DNA from: Endothia cerciana
Taxonomy: Eukaryota > Ascomycota > Sordariomycetes > Diaporthales > Cryphonectriaceae
Reading direction: 5' to 3'
Assembly: GCA_026119935.1 (NCBI GenBank)
Contig: JALRMH010000038.1
Location: 248,001-312,000, forward strand
DNA length: 64,000 bases
The position numbers and the translations under genes were made by a program. Positions within the stretch are counted from its first letter, which is position 1. Every line of letters starts with the position of its first letter. Under the pieces are notes generated by a model. The model was given only the letters and a program-made list of their open reading frames with translations, did no database searches and was not told the origin of the DNA. This document shows positions 1-10,339 of the stretch, one piece after another.

Positions 1-538
1 GACGATCCAGCGTGTCGCAGGGAATCTTCGCGGGAGTCTATCAAGTTGAAACCGTATTAGCTGAAGAACCAAGCTCTACAATGTCAAGAACGATGCCAGT
101 CACATACTTGAGCACGCTCTACTCAAGTACGTCATGAGGTGGACTTCCAGCTGCTGTTGAAGACTGCAGCTTTGTCGGTCACACGTACTACACGGGATAT
201 TGTCGGTTAGAAGTGCTCACATGGCTCATCCCAATGCAGTGAGAAGCACCGTAAGAAGAGAGTGGTCGTCTTGCCAAAAATCAGCCAAGAGGGAGGGATC
301 TGGAGCAAGTCGCATGGTTGGAGGCAGCAATTGGGATGTGAGCTTGCTTCAGTGGGTCTCGCTCGAAATTTGACCAATAGGAGAGCCGCTGTTGCCAACG
401 CCGCCCGCTGGCGCCGTTTTTCTCAGGGCCACGTCGAAGACATCACGGGCAACACTCACTATATCAAACCAAGAATTGAACCCAAGATCGACGGGTATTC
501 CTACACCCTCTTCACTGTTCCCATCACCAGACGCAGCC
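1..538. other. Upstream flank of cbp4, no gene seen
   Basis: No conserved reading frame or RNA gene is recognisable here. It presumably carries the promoter and 5' leader of the cbp4 gene that starts at 539. Short reading frames on both strands show no family resemblance. Confidence 0.5.
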
Positions 539-1065
539 ATGCCCAAGAAGCCAATAAATTGGGGGATGATGGCCAAGATGTTCGGGGGGTAAATGAACAA
601 AGCCCCGAGGGTCCCGATTACGTTGGATCTATCCATGACTGACATGAAATTGCAGCGGCGCCGCGATATGTATTGGTGGGCCAGCACTCACATACTACGT
701 GTCGCCGACCGAGGAGGAGCTTTTCAAGAAGTACAACCCAGACCTGCAGAAGAAGAGCCTTGAGAGGCGGGCGGAGAAGCAGCAGGAGTTTGACGAGTTT
801 GTGAACAAGCTGAAGGAGTACTCCAAGTCGGACAAGCCAAGTACGCCAACGATGTCCCGCCTGCCCGAGTCTCGTTTCCCGACCCTGAAATCTGGAGCTG
901 GGCCCTCACTGACCTGTGAGTACAGTATGGGTGGTACAGGCGGAAGCGGCAGAGGAAGAGAGGAGAGTCAAGCAGCTGCAGGCCATCAAGAGCCGCGAAG
1001 AGGAGAGGGTCAGGAAGGAGACACTGAGGAGGGAGATGGGGTTGTCGACCGACTCGAGCAAGTGA
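539..1065 (+). CDS. cbp4: Assembly factor Cbp4 (mitochondrial complex III)
   Basis: Cbp4 is a small inner-membrane protein needed for cytochrome b maturation and bc1 complex assembly in mitochondria. I read three exons, 539-588, 656-840 and 926-1065, giving 124 residues. The protein opens with MPKKPINWGMMAKM, followed by a single membrane segment (about residues 16-33, rich in Gly/Ala and ending in GGPALTYYV). The family signature SPTEEELFKKYNPDLQ follows, then a charged Lys/Glu/Arg coiled C-terminus ending REMGLSTDSSK. Both introns are standard GT-AG, and the frame is restored across each only with these borders. Length and order match fungal Cbp4 proteins, which are typically 110-130 residues. 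Identification is by family resemblance and is strong. The ATG at 539 is the only one giving the conserved KKPINW start. Confidence 0.93.
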
Positions 1066-1932
1066 CTGCTATGTAAACCCCAACACCGATCACACTGTTG
1101 CTTGTAACAAGACTGTATACGGGATTTAGCAGGTTGGACGGCGCTCAGGAGTCAGGAGTATCTGGCCAGCATTGGATTTGCAACGGCCCGGCAGGGGGAA
1201 AGACGGGTTTTGAGAAATTATGTATGAGATTGCAGGCTTCAGGGAAGAAAAAAGAAAGAATTGATCACCCCTCATCATCGTTGATTGATACCTTGCCAAG
1301 AACAATAAAATCCCGACTGCCACTACGAGGGTATTCGTTCGAACACTGGGTACTCTGTATGCCACGGTGGTCCCGTTCTATGGTGCTCTGCTGGATGGGT
1401 GGACGGGTGGGTGAGTAAGTGATTGAGCGAGTGAGGTGGTCCGTGCCTTTCCAGTTGCCAGGGCTGTCAGGCGGCTCAGCGCAACTGAAGTCAGTGGCGG
1501 GCGAGTCTAGTCCAGCTCCAGCGGGCGGCGGGCTCCAGTCTCAGGGATCACGTGGGCGAAATCTTTCTCGCACCAAACCTCGACTACCCACCTCATCGCC
1601 TGTCCACAATACAACGACGACGTCGACGAGTACGAGCGAATCGAGAAAAAGTGAGTGTACCGAACCTCTGCTATACTGTTGTCACGTTGGGATCTCCGGC
1701 CAAGCGCGCGAACCATGGCGGGTTGAAAAACTATGGCAGGCAGGAGGGGAGGGAAAGCTTGGGGAGCCGGGGACTTTGCAGTGCAGCAGAGAAAAGAGAG
1801 GTGCAGGAATGACTGACATAGAGCTCCCAAACACAGTCAGGCAGACCACCTGAAGTCCTACTCCGGCCGAACCCCTCCCGACCTTCTCCCTCTTCCCCTT
1901 CCGATACTTCCAGAAACCACATCTAGACGAAG
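1066..1932. other. Intergenic: promoter and 5' leader of the NAC beta gene
   Basis: No gene is seen. A CACGTG E-box lies at 1549-1554, and a possible 5'-UTR donor (AAAAGTGAGT, near 1648) precedes a pyrimidine-rich stretch before the ATG at 1933. Reading frames in this stretch have no recognisable family. Confidence 0.45.
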
Positions 1933-2558
1933 ATGGCCGACATCCAGGAGCGCCTCAAGAAGCTCGGTGCTTCGTCGCGAATCGGCGGCAAGGGCACCCC
2001 GCGCAGAAAGATGAAGCGCGCCCCTGCGCGGTCCGGCACCGACGACAAGAAGCTGCAGCAGACTCTCAAGAAGCTCAACGTCCAGCCCATCCAGGCCATC
2101 GAGGAGGTCAACATGTTCAAGAGCGACGGAAATGTCATCCACTTTGCCGCGCCTAAGGGTACGTGGATCCCAACCGCCCCGCTCCCGTGGGAAGAGGAGA
2201 GAGACAGAGAAGGAAAAACACAAGACGATGTCGCCCTGATATAAGAGGATGAAGGATTAGCTGTTCAATATCGTGGGGATGACATATACTGACATGTCCC
2301 TGCCTGACGCAAATAGTCCACGCCGCCGTCCCCGCAAACACCTTCGCCATCTACGGCAACGGGGAGGACAAGGAATTGACCGAGCTCGTCCCCGGCATCC
2401 TCAACCAGCTCGGCCCCGACTCCCTCGCCTCCCTGCGCAAGCTGGCTGAGAGCTACCAGAGCATGCAGAAGAGCGAGGAAGGCAAGGAGGCTGACGACGA
2501 CGATATCCCCGAGCTAGTCGCCGGCGAGAACTTCGAGGGCGAGTCCAAGGTCGAGTAA
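1933..2558 (+). CDS. egd1: Nascent polypeptide-associated complex subunit beta
   Basis: This is the beta subunit of NAC, the ribosome-tethered heterodimer that shields nascent chains and influences targeting. There are two exons, 1933-2158 and 2317-2558, giving 155 residues. The N-terminus MADIQERLKKLG and the basic patch GTPRRKMKRAPAR form the ribosome-binding region. The NAC fold follows (KKLQQTLKKLNVQPI, EEVNMFKSDGNVIHF), continuing after the intron with HAAVPANTFAIYG. The tail is acidic (DDDDIPELVAGENFEGE), as in other fungal Egd1/BTF3 proteins. The 158-bp intron is phase 1; its donor is GTACGT and its acceptor AATAG. The spliced frame joins conserved K-V-HAA exactly. A CACGTG box about 380 bases upstream fits a highly expressed translation gene, which is inference. 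Confidence 0.96.
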
Positions 2559-3064
2559 GCAGGTTCCGTCAGGCCGGCTGGCTGAGTGATGGCCCGGGGA
2601 AGGTCGGAACGCCAGCGGAAGAGGAGAGGAAGGGCGACATGTGATACCGCTGCTCCGTCGGTCTATCTACCCGCGGGCAGGTTGGGAGACACTGGTGGTT
2701 GTGGTAGTTGGCGATCGACAAGCACCCGTTATCGTCCGCATGACGACAAGCAAAAAAAGAAAAATGGCATCCATCATCCTGATTTTTTTGGTTTATATAT
2801 TGACTTGCGGTCATGGTCAACGGAACGGCGGTTCGGAAGTCTTCTCTAGTGGTACACTCTGCTCTAGTATTTTGGACGAGCAGTCCACCTCGCCCTGGGT
2901 TTTTGCGAGAAAATGAAGATATGAACAAAATGAACCCGCTGCAACAGGTTTTTCTCTTGTTTTGTCCCACTTAATCGAGTTTCCTTACAATGCATCCTTG
3001 ACCTCCACGGCCATGGTAGGTATCCAGCTCCGAAAAGTCATTTCCTCCACTGATATGTAACACC
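2559..3064. other. Convergent 3' intergenic region, nothing seen
   Basis: This region separates the convergent egd1 and tad1 genes and presumably holds both 3' UTRs. No coding or RNA gene is recognised. Confidence 0.5.
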
Positions 3065-4493
3065 TTAGAGATTCAGAACATGATCCTCATCGCCCACGTT
3101 CCTGACCCAGCCCTTGAGCGCCTCAACCCTCACTTTCTCTTTGACCCTTCGCCTGGCAGCCAGCTTCTCTGCGTCTTTCATATCCTTGTACGGTCCTCCA
3201 TCAGGTACATTCTCTGGGTTCCCGGCCCGTGTGGCAATATCCTTAGCCAAGTGCCACATCAATCCCCTGCTGAGCTTACTTCCACCACGCGGGTCTGTCT
3301 GCTTCCGCCCCTGCAACACGCCCCCGATGATGTTCTCTGCGAGGCCGTTCGCCGTCCAAGCGATTGCAAGATTACTGGTGACATATTTCACCTCCGCACC
3401 CTCGCTCCCTCCAACCCTTCGCGAGAAGTCGAACTCTAACACAGTCGTCCGCACCTCGAACGAGCGAAATATATATCCATCTTCCCATCCGCTCTCGGCG
3501 TCTTTCACGGCCGCCATCCGGCCCTGAGGAGAGAAACACCGCTCACAAGCCGTCTCGGAGAACTGACTCTCCGGCAGCACCAGCGAATCCAGATAGACAC
3601 CTTGCGGGCTGACCAGCAGCGAGGTAAGCGAGCTGAGCAGGGACGTGCACTGCTTCAGCGCGAGCTTGTCCGAACACGACTTGGACAGCGTAGCTGGCGC
3701 GTCAGCCCGGGCGGGCTTCCGGCGCACGACGCCGAGGTGGGAGAAGCACGCGCGGCCCAGCAATAACAGGTCCGGAGTGGTCGAGCCGGCTGCCGGACCG
3801 GCAGGGAAGGAGGGAGCAAGCCCGCTCCTCGCCATCATCCGCTGTGACAACGGCGCCTCCCACGGCGCCGAGTCTTCCTGCGCGCCCATGACCAGCTCCA
3901 TTGATGCGTCGCCGCAGGGCGCCTCAGAGCAGTACATGTGCAGGGTGATCTCGCCCCGCCATACGAACGGCGGCTGGTGCTGCCCGTTGGGGTCCGGATC
4001 CGTCCTACGGCAGAGGTACGTGGAGGGCCTGCTACCCTCGGTGAGTGCCCTGCACTCCTCCAGAAGGAAGTGGTTGAACGCGCGCAGGGCAAGGACCTCG
4101 GCATGCCAGTCGTGTAGGATGCGGCCGTTGGCGAGGGGCAGTTTGGAGAGCGGGAGACACTTCATGCCCGTGCTGGGAGAGTCTTAGCGGATGACTGTCC
4201 TGAGATCCAAACGACGTAGTTTGAAGATCGAAGAATCCCGACAAGAGCACAAGGTAGGGATCGCAATCATTGGCGAGATTTCTTGTCAACTCGTTAACTT
4301 GATGGAGTAAGTATTGTGAGACCTACGCAAGAGCTAGACACTTGATGGAGCCATCGCCATGTCTAGCGACGATGCCCGCTAGAGGCACCCATTCGCGGGT
4401 CCCATTTCCCCGGACCTGAGGCTTCCTCTTCGCTGGAAGCCGCCTGAACTCATCGAGCACGGTGGACGCGATTAAACACGCCTCATTTGTCAT
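3065..4493 (-). CDS. tad1: tRNA-specific adenosine deaminase 1
   Basis: Tad1/ADAT1 deaminates adenosine 37 to inosine in eukaryotic tRNA-Ala. There are two exons on the minus strand, 4493-4327 and 4172-3065, giving 424 residues. Exon 1 encodes a short N-terminus with REWVPLAGIVA, typical of the family. The deaminase signature is complete. The zinc ligand and catalytic Glu are in HAEVLALRAF (about His79-Ala80-Glu81), the second ligand is in the PCGD motif (about Cys142), and the third is in SCSDK (about Cys222), preceded by the conserved KPARADAPATLS. The intron is phase 2: GC joins C to give the Ala before TGMKCLP. The start at 4493 is the first ATG upstream in frame. The gene is divergent from rpl24, sharing a 491-bp intergenic region, so two translation-related genes may share a promoter. 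Confidence 0.94.
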
Positions 4494-4984
4494 AAGTGAG
4501 ATAGGCGTATGGATCTAAATGTAAATATATATATGAGAGCTCTTGCGGCTGCAATGTTCTGTCAGGGAGCCATCATGAAGAGTCAGGACTGTGCTGGAGC
4601 CAGTAAAGCCAGAATTCCACGGCTAGATTTCAAGAAATATTCGTAGATTAGCCTAGTTGCTGTCAAAGTCTCACCACCTAGCTTGAATGTTCGAAAGATG
4701 AAAGACGGTCATAGCCTCCAGGTCCGGCCGACTTGCATTGCCTGAAGCTGCCAAGTGTGCGGCAGCCGCTCACAGCTGGCGTCATATTCCGCTGACTAAG
4801 CTTCTATTTGCCGGAACCCCTTGTCGCCTTGGGTACTCACCCTGGCAGGGGCTGCTAACAATTTCTGAAAAAGCCCACTGAATCGAAATTCGAACAAAAT
4901 CGGTCGGCAACCTCATCGCCATCAACGTCAACCCATCAACGAACCCGACCCCACCACTCGTACCGCCACGATACTACAGTCAAG
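4494..4984. other. Divergent promoter region between tad1 and rpl24
   Basis: No gene is seen. Transcription of tad1 (left) and the L24 gene (right) must both start within this stretch. Confidence 0.5.
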
Positions 4985-5847
4985 ATGAGGACGTACGACG
5001 ACACTTTCTCGGGTCAGAAGATCTACCCTGGCAAGGTACGACGATAAAACCCTCCGAGGACAGGCCGCGACCGACTGCCATGGACCGACGCCGAATCAGC
5101 AACTGCAAGAGGAGGGACGGAGAAATGGCACTATGATTCTGGTCACGCGGTCGCGGTCATGGCGGAATGATGGCGCAGAGATATTTTCTACGAGTCTTGG
5201 AAGCAGAAGTACTAACAGTTTTGGTGATTGCAGGGTAAGCTCTACGTTCGTGGAGACTCCAAGATCTTCCGCTTCCAGAACGGCAAATCCGAGTCCCTCT
5301 TCCTCCAGCGCAAGAACCCTCGTCGTATCGCCTGGACCGTCCTCTACCGCCGTCAGCACCGCAAGGGTATCACTGAGGTACGAATCAATCCGAACCCTGA
5401 GACGAACTATGTGCACGCGATCAAACGAGCAAATCCCGAACGGTTACCTCACAGAGGCCCACGCAACATCTCGAACACACGCGAAAATTACCCGGCTGCA
5501 ATGCCGCGGACGAAAGAGAAAAGGCAGGGAGCTGTATGCTGACATGATGCAACGCACAGGAAACCGCCAAGAAGCGAACCCGCCGCACCGTCAAGGCCCA
5601 GCGTGCCATCGTCGGTGCTTCTCTTGATGTGATCAAGGAGAAGCGCTCCATGCGCCCTGAAGCGCGCTCCGCCGCCCGACAGGCCGCCATCAAGGAGAGC
5701 AAGGAGAAGAAGGCCGAGGCCGCCGCGGTCAAGAAGGCAGAGAAGGCCAAGAACGCCGCCCAGGCCTCCAAGGGCCAGACCCAGCGGATCGTCGGAAAGC
5801 AGGGCGCCAAGGGCTCTGCCCCCAAGGTCAAGGCCACCACCCGATAA
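4985..5847 (+). CDS. rpl24: 60S ribosomal protein L24 (eL24)
   Basis: eL24 is a large-subunit protein that forms an intersubunit bridge. There are three exons, 4985-5035, 5234-5377 and 5560-5847, giving 160 residues. Exon 1 encodes MRTYDDTFSGQKIYPGK, exon 2 GKLYVRGDSKIFRF through RRQHRKGITE, and exon 3 the basic C-terminal tail (ETAKKRTRRTVKAQRAIVGASL, then Lys/Ala-rich repeats). Introns 1 and 2 fall on codon borders (phase 0), and intron 1 has a clear TACTAAC branch site near 5212. Length is close to the 155-157 residues common in fungi. Intron 1 contains a long-range 9-bp complementarity described separately. Confidence 0.97.
5065..5156 (+). other. Long-range complementary pair inside rpl24 intron 1
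   Basis: CCGCGACCG at 5065-5073 is perfectly complementary to CGGTCGCGG at 5148-5156. A G-U and a G-C pair extend the helix outward. It would bring the donor at 5036 closer to the TACTAAC branch site near 5212. In yeast ribosomal-protein introns such pairings (the known case is RPS17B/RP51B) shorten the donor-branch distance and aid splicing; applying that here is inference. Confidence 0.4.
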
Positions 5848-6338
5848 ACGGTGATGGTGAAGGCCGAGGAGGTGGAAGACGAGACGGGTTGGCATCTGCT
5901 TTTTCTCTAGGTCTCCGGGACAACAAATGACACAAATCAATTTGAGATTCACGGGGCAAAATGGCGGGCTGGAGTCGGGTTCTCTCTACCTTGTTGTGCT
6001 TTATGAAGGAAAGCCTGGCGGGTCTTACTTGAAAAAGGAACCTCTGCTGAGGGAAGGTTGCATGGGCCCCTGACAATCAGGGACATGATTTCCGCGGACG
6101 CATAGGTAGCTTACAGACCGAGCGACTTATGCATTGATCAAGAGATCTGTTCATGCTGTACTTCTGGTGATGAGCCTTTGCGTGTGGGACCGGACAACGA
6201 GCAAAGAAGACGACCTTTCTGTGGTATTGAGACAGGAGCGATCTAAGTCTAGTCTACCGCAGGCATCGCGAGTCCTGGACACTCAAAAGGTGGGCCGATC
6301 ATGTTCGTGCGAACGGCAATCGTGAACCACATAGGCGT
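5848..6338. other. Convergent 3' intergenic region, nothing seen
   Basis: This lies between the convergent rpl24 and peroxiredoxin genes. No reading frame with a recognisable family and no RNA gene are seen. Confidence 0.5.
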
Positions 6339-7076
6339 CTACAGCTTCGCCAGAACAGATGCGGCATCCGTTCCCTCAATGCCGCCCTTGGCAGCCTCCT
6401 CAGCATAGGTGACCTTGCCGTGGTCGATGACTAGCGCGTACCGGCCGGTCCTCTCGCCCATGGTCCAGCCGATCTGCTTGGAGAACTTGGTCTCGATGTC
6501 GCTTGCGAAGATCTGCACATAACACATCACAGGTCAGCGGCCAGCCCAGCGCGGTCCAGCCCACGGAACTCTCCCGTGGTCCCTTTCCATGACGACAAGA
6601 AGGGCCGTGCGGGAGAGGAGAGAGGCCCGGGGAGAGGATAAGCTTACGATGAAATCATCCGTGACGCCGTTCGACTTGCCCCAGGCACTCATGACAAACG
6701 GGTCGTTGTATGCGATGACGACGACCTTGTCGACGCCCTTGGCCTTCAGCGCGTCCTTCTGCTCGATGAAGGTCGGGATGTGCTTCTCGCTGCAGGTGGG
6801 GGTGAAGGCACCGGGTACGGCGACGAGAACGACCTTCTTCTCCTTGAACTCTGCGGTTGTGATGTTGCCGCCGTCAGTAAGGGCCTCTTGCAAGCAAAGA
6901 CGTCCGGAGGGGTAAGTCATGAGAAGAAAGGAGGGGAAGGAGCTTTGTTTATTACCTTTGCTGGCATCGTACTTCTGAGGGAGGCCACAGGCGTTCAGGC
7001 CGGCCTTCTCAGGCGTGTAGGGGACATACATGAAGGAGACGTCCTCAGGGAACTGCTGGCCGACGAGGGAAGCCAT
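6339..7076 (-). CDS. Peroxiredoxin, Asp f 3/PMP20 (Ahp1) type
   Basis: This thiol peroxidase reduces hydrogen peroxide and alkyl hydroperoxides; the family is peroxisomal or cytosolic. There are three exons on the minus strand, 7076-6956, 6886-6648 and 6512-6339, giving 177 residues. The peroxidatic cysteine lies in PGAFTPTCSEKHIP (about Cys72). Downstream are the family blocks AYNDPFVMSAWGKSNGV, FSKQIGW and RYALVIDHGKVTYAEE. A second Cys near residue 30 (LNACGLP) corresponds to the N-terminal Cys seen in Asp f 3. The C-terminus VLAKL ends in a hydrophobic tripeptide-like sequence (AKL) close to a PTS1 peroxisome signal. All introns are GT-AG and keep the frame. Length matches the 165-180 residues of the family. 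Confidence 0.93.
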
Positions 7077-7682
7077 CTTTTGAGTTTTTGATATGTTGTG
7101 GAGTGTGGTTTGGATGACAGATTGGGTGAAGAAGAAAAAAGAGATCCTGTTGAGAAGCACAGGTCGATCGTGTTTGTCTGGGCAGCAAGCAAGATATCTG
7201 TACAGTACCGCGGTGGGAAGGAGGGGTCCTACTCAGCTTTTTGAGTTTCATCGACGAGCTTCCGGGCACGTCCACCTGCGAGCCCCGCCATGACATCTTG
7301 CCGCGCCATATAAAGCATAGTACTGAAGACCACGCCCCCTTGTCCTGCCGCCGCCGCCGCCGCCGTCCAGGATGTATTTGTCAACATCTCCCTCCGAACC
7401 CGGGCAGCTGTTTCCGTCATCTTTTATCCTCGTCTCTACGAGATGGAACTCGGAGAGGCGAGGTCTTCTCGCCTCTTCCTACAGTCCTCACGAAGATCAC
7501 ATGTCTTTCTTTCATTTTCCTTCGCCGCGTAAAGTGTGGAGGAGACGAGTTGCCCCCAGGATCACCGAAGATCAGTTCAACGTACTGATCTCGAGCAGAA
7601 GGACTCATTCTTTCTGCAGCCTCAGCGATGGCGAGCGTTGAAACCGAACAAAAGACTTCAATATTGGGTATCTTCTATCTGT
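7077..7682. other. Intergenic: peroxiredoxin promoter and 3' region of a PTH11-like gene
   Basis: No gene is recognised. A short GCC-repeat (about 7350-7370) sits in it. Small reading frames on both strands lack family resemblance. Confidence 0.45.
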
Positions 7683-9158
7683 CTATACCTTGTATATGCC
7701 AGGTCTCTGTACGTGGGGCCACTCATCATCACGCGTTTCTGTCTTCATACGGCTGCTGGCTGCGTGCTGCTGCCCTTCATCAGCATGTGCAGGATCGAAT
7801 CGTACTGAATACTCGTCGGTCCGCACGATGGTCAGTTCTATCGGCTCCCCCTTGTTGTCCTTGTCGATGATGGCGTCCGCCGACTCGGCGTAGTCTTGAG
7901 ACGCGCCGTGGGTAGTAACCTGGCCGATCGTGCGAGCACCTTTCGACGATCCGAAGCCACTCCGGTCCAGATTCCCATACCCACTCTTACCCATCCCCCC
8001 TTTCGTCGACATTCCCATTTTCGTCATCGCCTTGCGTGCTCCGTCGGCCAACCAGGCGTCCAGAACGGGGAGGGAAATCACAACAATACCCACCGAGACA
8101 TCCAGCGTTGTCCAGATGAGCAGTGTCGTGTACGTCCAGGTTATATCGCTCGTGAAGTTGGCCCTCAACAGTCTCATCAGGCCGAAGAGCACGACCAGCA
8201 GCCCCATGGCCCAGATGAAGAATAGCCGCATCTTCTTCTTGCCATCCATCCTGACCTTCCAGAGAATGACCACCGGGCTTGACAGGAGGATGACACCCTG
8301 CACGACGTGCGCGATGTTGAGTACATTGCCCTGCAAGGTCGTGTCGATGCAGGTCGCCGGCGCGTCCAGCTGGCCGCTGTAGAGCTTGTCCCACTGCGCG
8401 CGCGCTGGGTCGCACGAGAAGCAGAACCAGAAGATGGCGCCGACGATGTATATCGCCAGGGTGAAAAGAAAGAAGTCGCAGAACCAGCGCCACTTTAAGG
8501 ACGCGCGGTCGGCAAGCCGCCGGATGAACAGGGTCAGGGAGGTTTTGATGAGGGCGACGGTGACATAGAAGATGAGTTTGTCTAGTGTGCCGTAATGGTT
8601 GAAAGTGTTGTACTCTTCGTAGGTGTGTTGCCACTGCCATCGCGCGAGAATCATTAGCTAAAGACCTTCCTTCTAGGACAGCAGCGACTCCACACTTACA
8701 ATGTGGTCACCTCCTCCAAGGATGGCCATGATGAGCTGACATGCAGTATAGGTCAAGCCCATGCTCTGATTGATCAACCAGTCAGTATCCGAATAAGAAA
8801 ACAAAAGAGGAGCAAGACTCGCACGTACCGCCGCGGCGATGGTGGCCCAGTCGTCCGCCCCGAAGCGCATCTGTGACACGGACGCTCTCAAGGCTAGGCG
8901 GGCGCCAGTCACGCTCGTGATGGCCAACAGCACGATTACGAGTCCGGTAATGACGCCTGGCCTCTTCGAGGTGAACTTGTCGCCATGATCAACAGCTGCC
9001 ACAACGTAGCCATTGGCCGGATCCTCGTCTGGCATGCCGATAGCACGGAGTAGGCCTCGGACGATGTACCAATCGCGTTGGGTGTTCGGCGGACTTCCGA
9101 CGTGAGCCGAGGATTCATTATTGTGGGGGCTCCACGGCAGTGTCGAGTTGGTCGACAT
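7683..9158 (-). CDS. PTH11-like integral membrane protein (fungal rhodopsin-like domain)
   Basis: This is a seven-helix membrane protein of the fungal PTH11-like/rhodopsin-domain family. Some members are putative G-protein-coupled sensors; most are uncharacterised. There are three exons on the minus strand, 9158-8829, 8765-8700 and 8657-7683, giving 456 residues. The N-terminus has N-glycosylation sequons (NSTLPW, NNES) and is probably outside. Helices follow (for example GVITGLVIVLLAITSVTGARL, FGADDWATIAAA, LDKLIFYVTVALIKTSLTLFIRR, FFLFTLAIYIVGAIFWFCF). The motif DDW after helix 1 and the extracellular loop FSCDPARAQWD with a later CIDTT are typical. The roughly 110-residue cytosolic tail is Gly/Ser-rich and polar. 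The ATG at 9158 is used because no earlier ATG is in frame. Confidence 0.82.
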
Positions 9159-10339
9159 GGCCGTGACTCTCAAGCCAGCTGTCCTGCAAGGGGACCAGCC
9201 ACTCGTATGCGCAAAGAAAGAAACTTGGGAACAACTGTGAGGAAGACATTATACACCTTAGGGAAAAGAAAAGGTCCATATATCGATTAAAGACAACGTC
9301 CCGGGGGCTGTCCGCCTTGCCTACGGATCCGGAGCCTGATTACCAGGATGCCCTTGAAGCTATTGTGGGTTCGCTACTACACAATAAACAAGTGGGTTCC
9401 GGACGAAAATATGCGCGACATGGTCCTGAGCTTGTTTCCACGGACACATCCTCTCCAGCTTGCCAAGAGTGTCTGGCCTCGGTCTCGGATAGGGCCGCCT
9501 CGACTCTGCACGAATAAACACGACATTGAAACCAAGGCAAAAGGCGATATACCTCAAGGGAGGCTGATGGAGCTTGTGGAATTTGAATGATTCTTTCTAT
9601 CTTATTTTGTTTTTTTATTTTGTTTTTTTATTACTGCTGATGTGCCAGCTTCGGTGATCTTCACTACGGATCGACCGCCGAACCAAGATCCATCATTAAC
9701 CTTAAGGAGATCCGAGGTCCAGAGGTCACCATTCAATCGCACTCACAGCCTCACGCGATTCACATTCTCTGTCACCTTGGCCGTTTGATCGTACTCGCAA
9801 GGCGGACGAGGTTTTTCCGTCGTTATGCATCAAGGCCCAGGTAAGGTTATTGAAGACTGCATAAATTTCACCGCCTCACATGGGAGTCCCGGCGCGAAAT
9901 ACTGGCGGATGCGTGAGGGAGATTACTACTATGTACCTAGTCCTGGATAGAAGCTGAGCCCGGCGCCATCTCGACCGAACCCCACAGGCCAAACGGCTGT
10001 GGCTAGCGGACCGAGGCCGATCGACCGTAAACCATAGTAAGTGGGTGCTCACCACTGATCATTTCCGTTCTCCATTCTGGCCGGCACCGCAGAGGCTCAG
10101 GAGAGTCAGGGACGACAAAAGCAGCCTATATATGCCACACTGCTAGCGAGGATGTGGCTAGAATCCTCGACGCGAGGCCCAGGGGACTCATCTGATTTTA
10201 ACTCACTATTTAATATACTTTGTGGAATGCCTGCAATCACGGAAATCCTTGCCCTTCCGAAGCTTCCTGCGCCTGTCGTTACCTTTGTGTTCCTGCTTTC
10301 CTCTATCACCTCCGGTGGTGGTGGTTCGCTCTTTTTCAA
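9159..10339. other. Intergenic, nothing recognised
   Basis: This lies between a leftward and a rightward gene. It has a T-rich tract (about 9595-9632) and no conserved reading frame or RNA gene. The end just before 10340 presumably carries the hydrolase promoter. Confidence 0.45.

Noticed and set aside
5378..5559. Possible C/D-type boxes in rpl24 intron 2
   Set aside because: ATGATG and CTGA occur but in the wrong order and without a closing stem.
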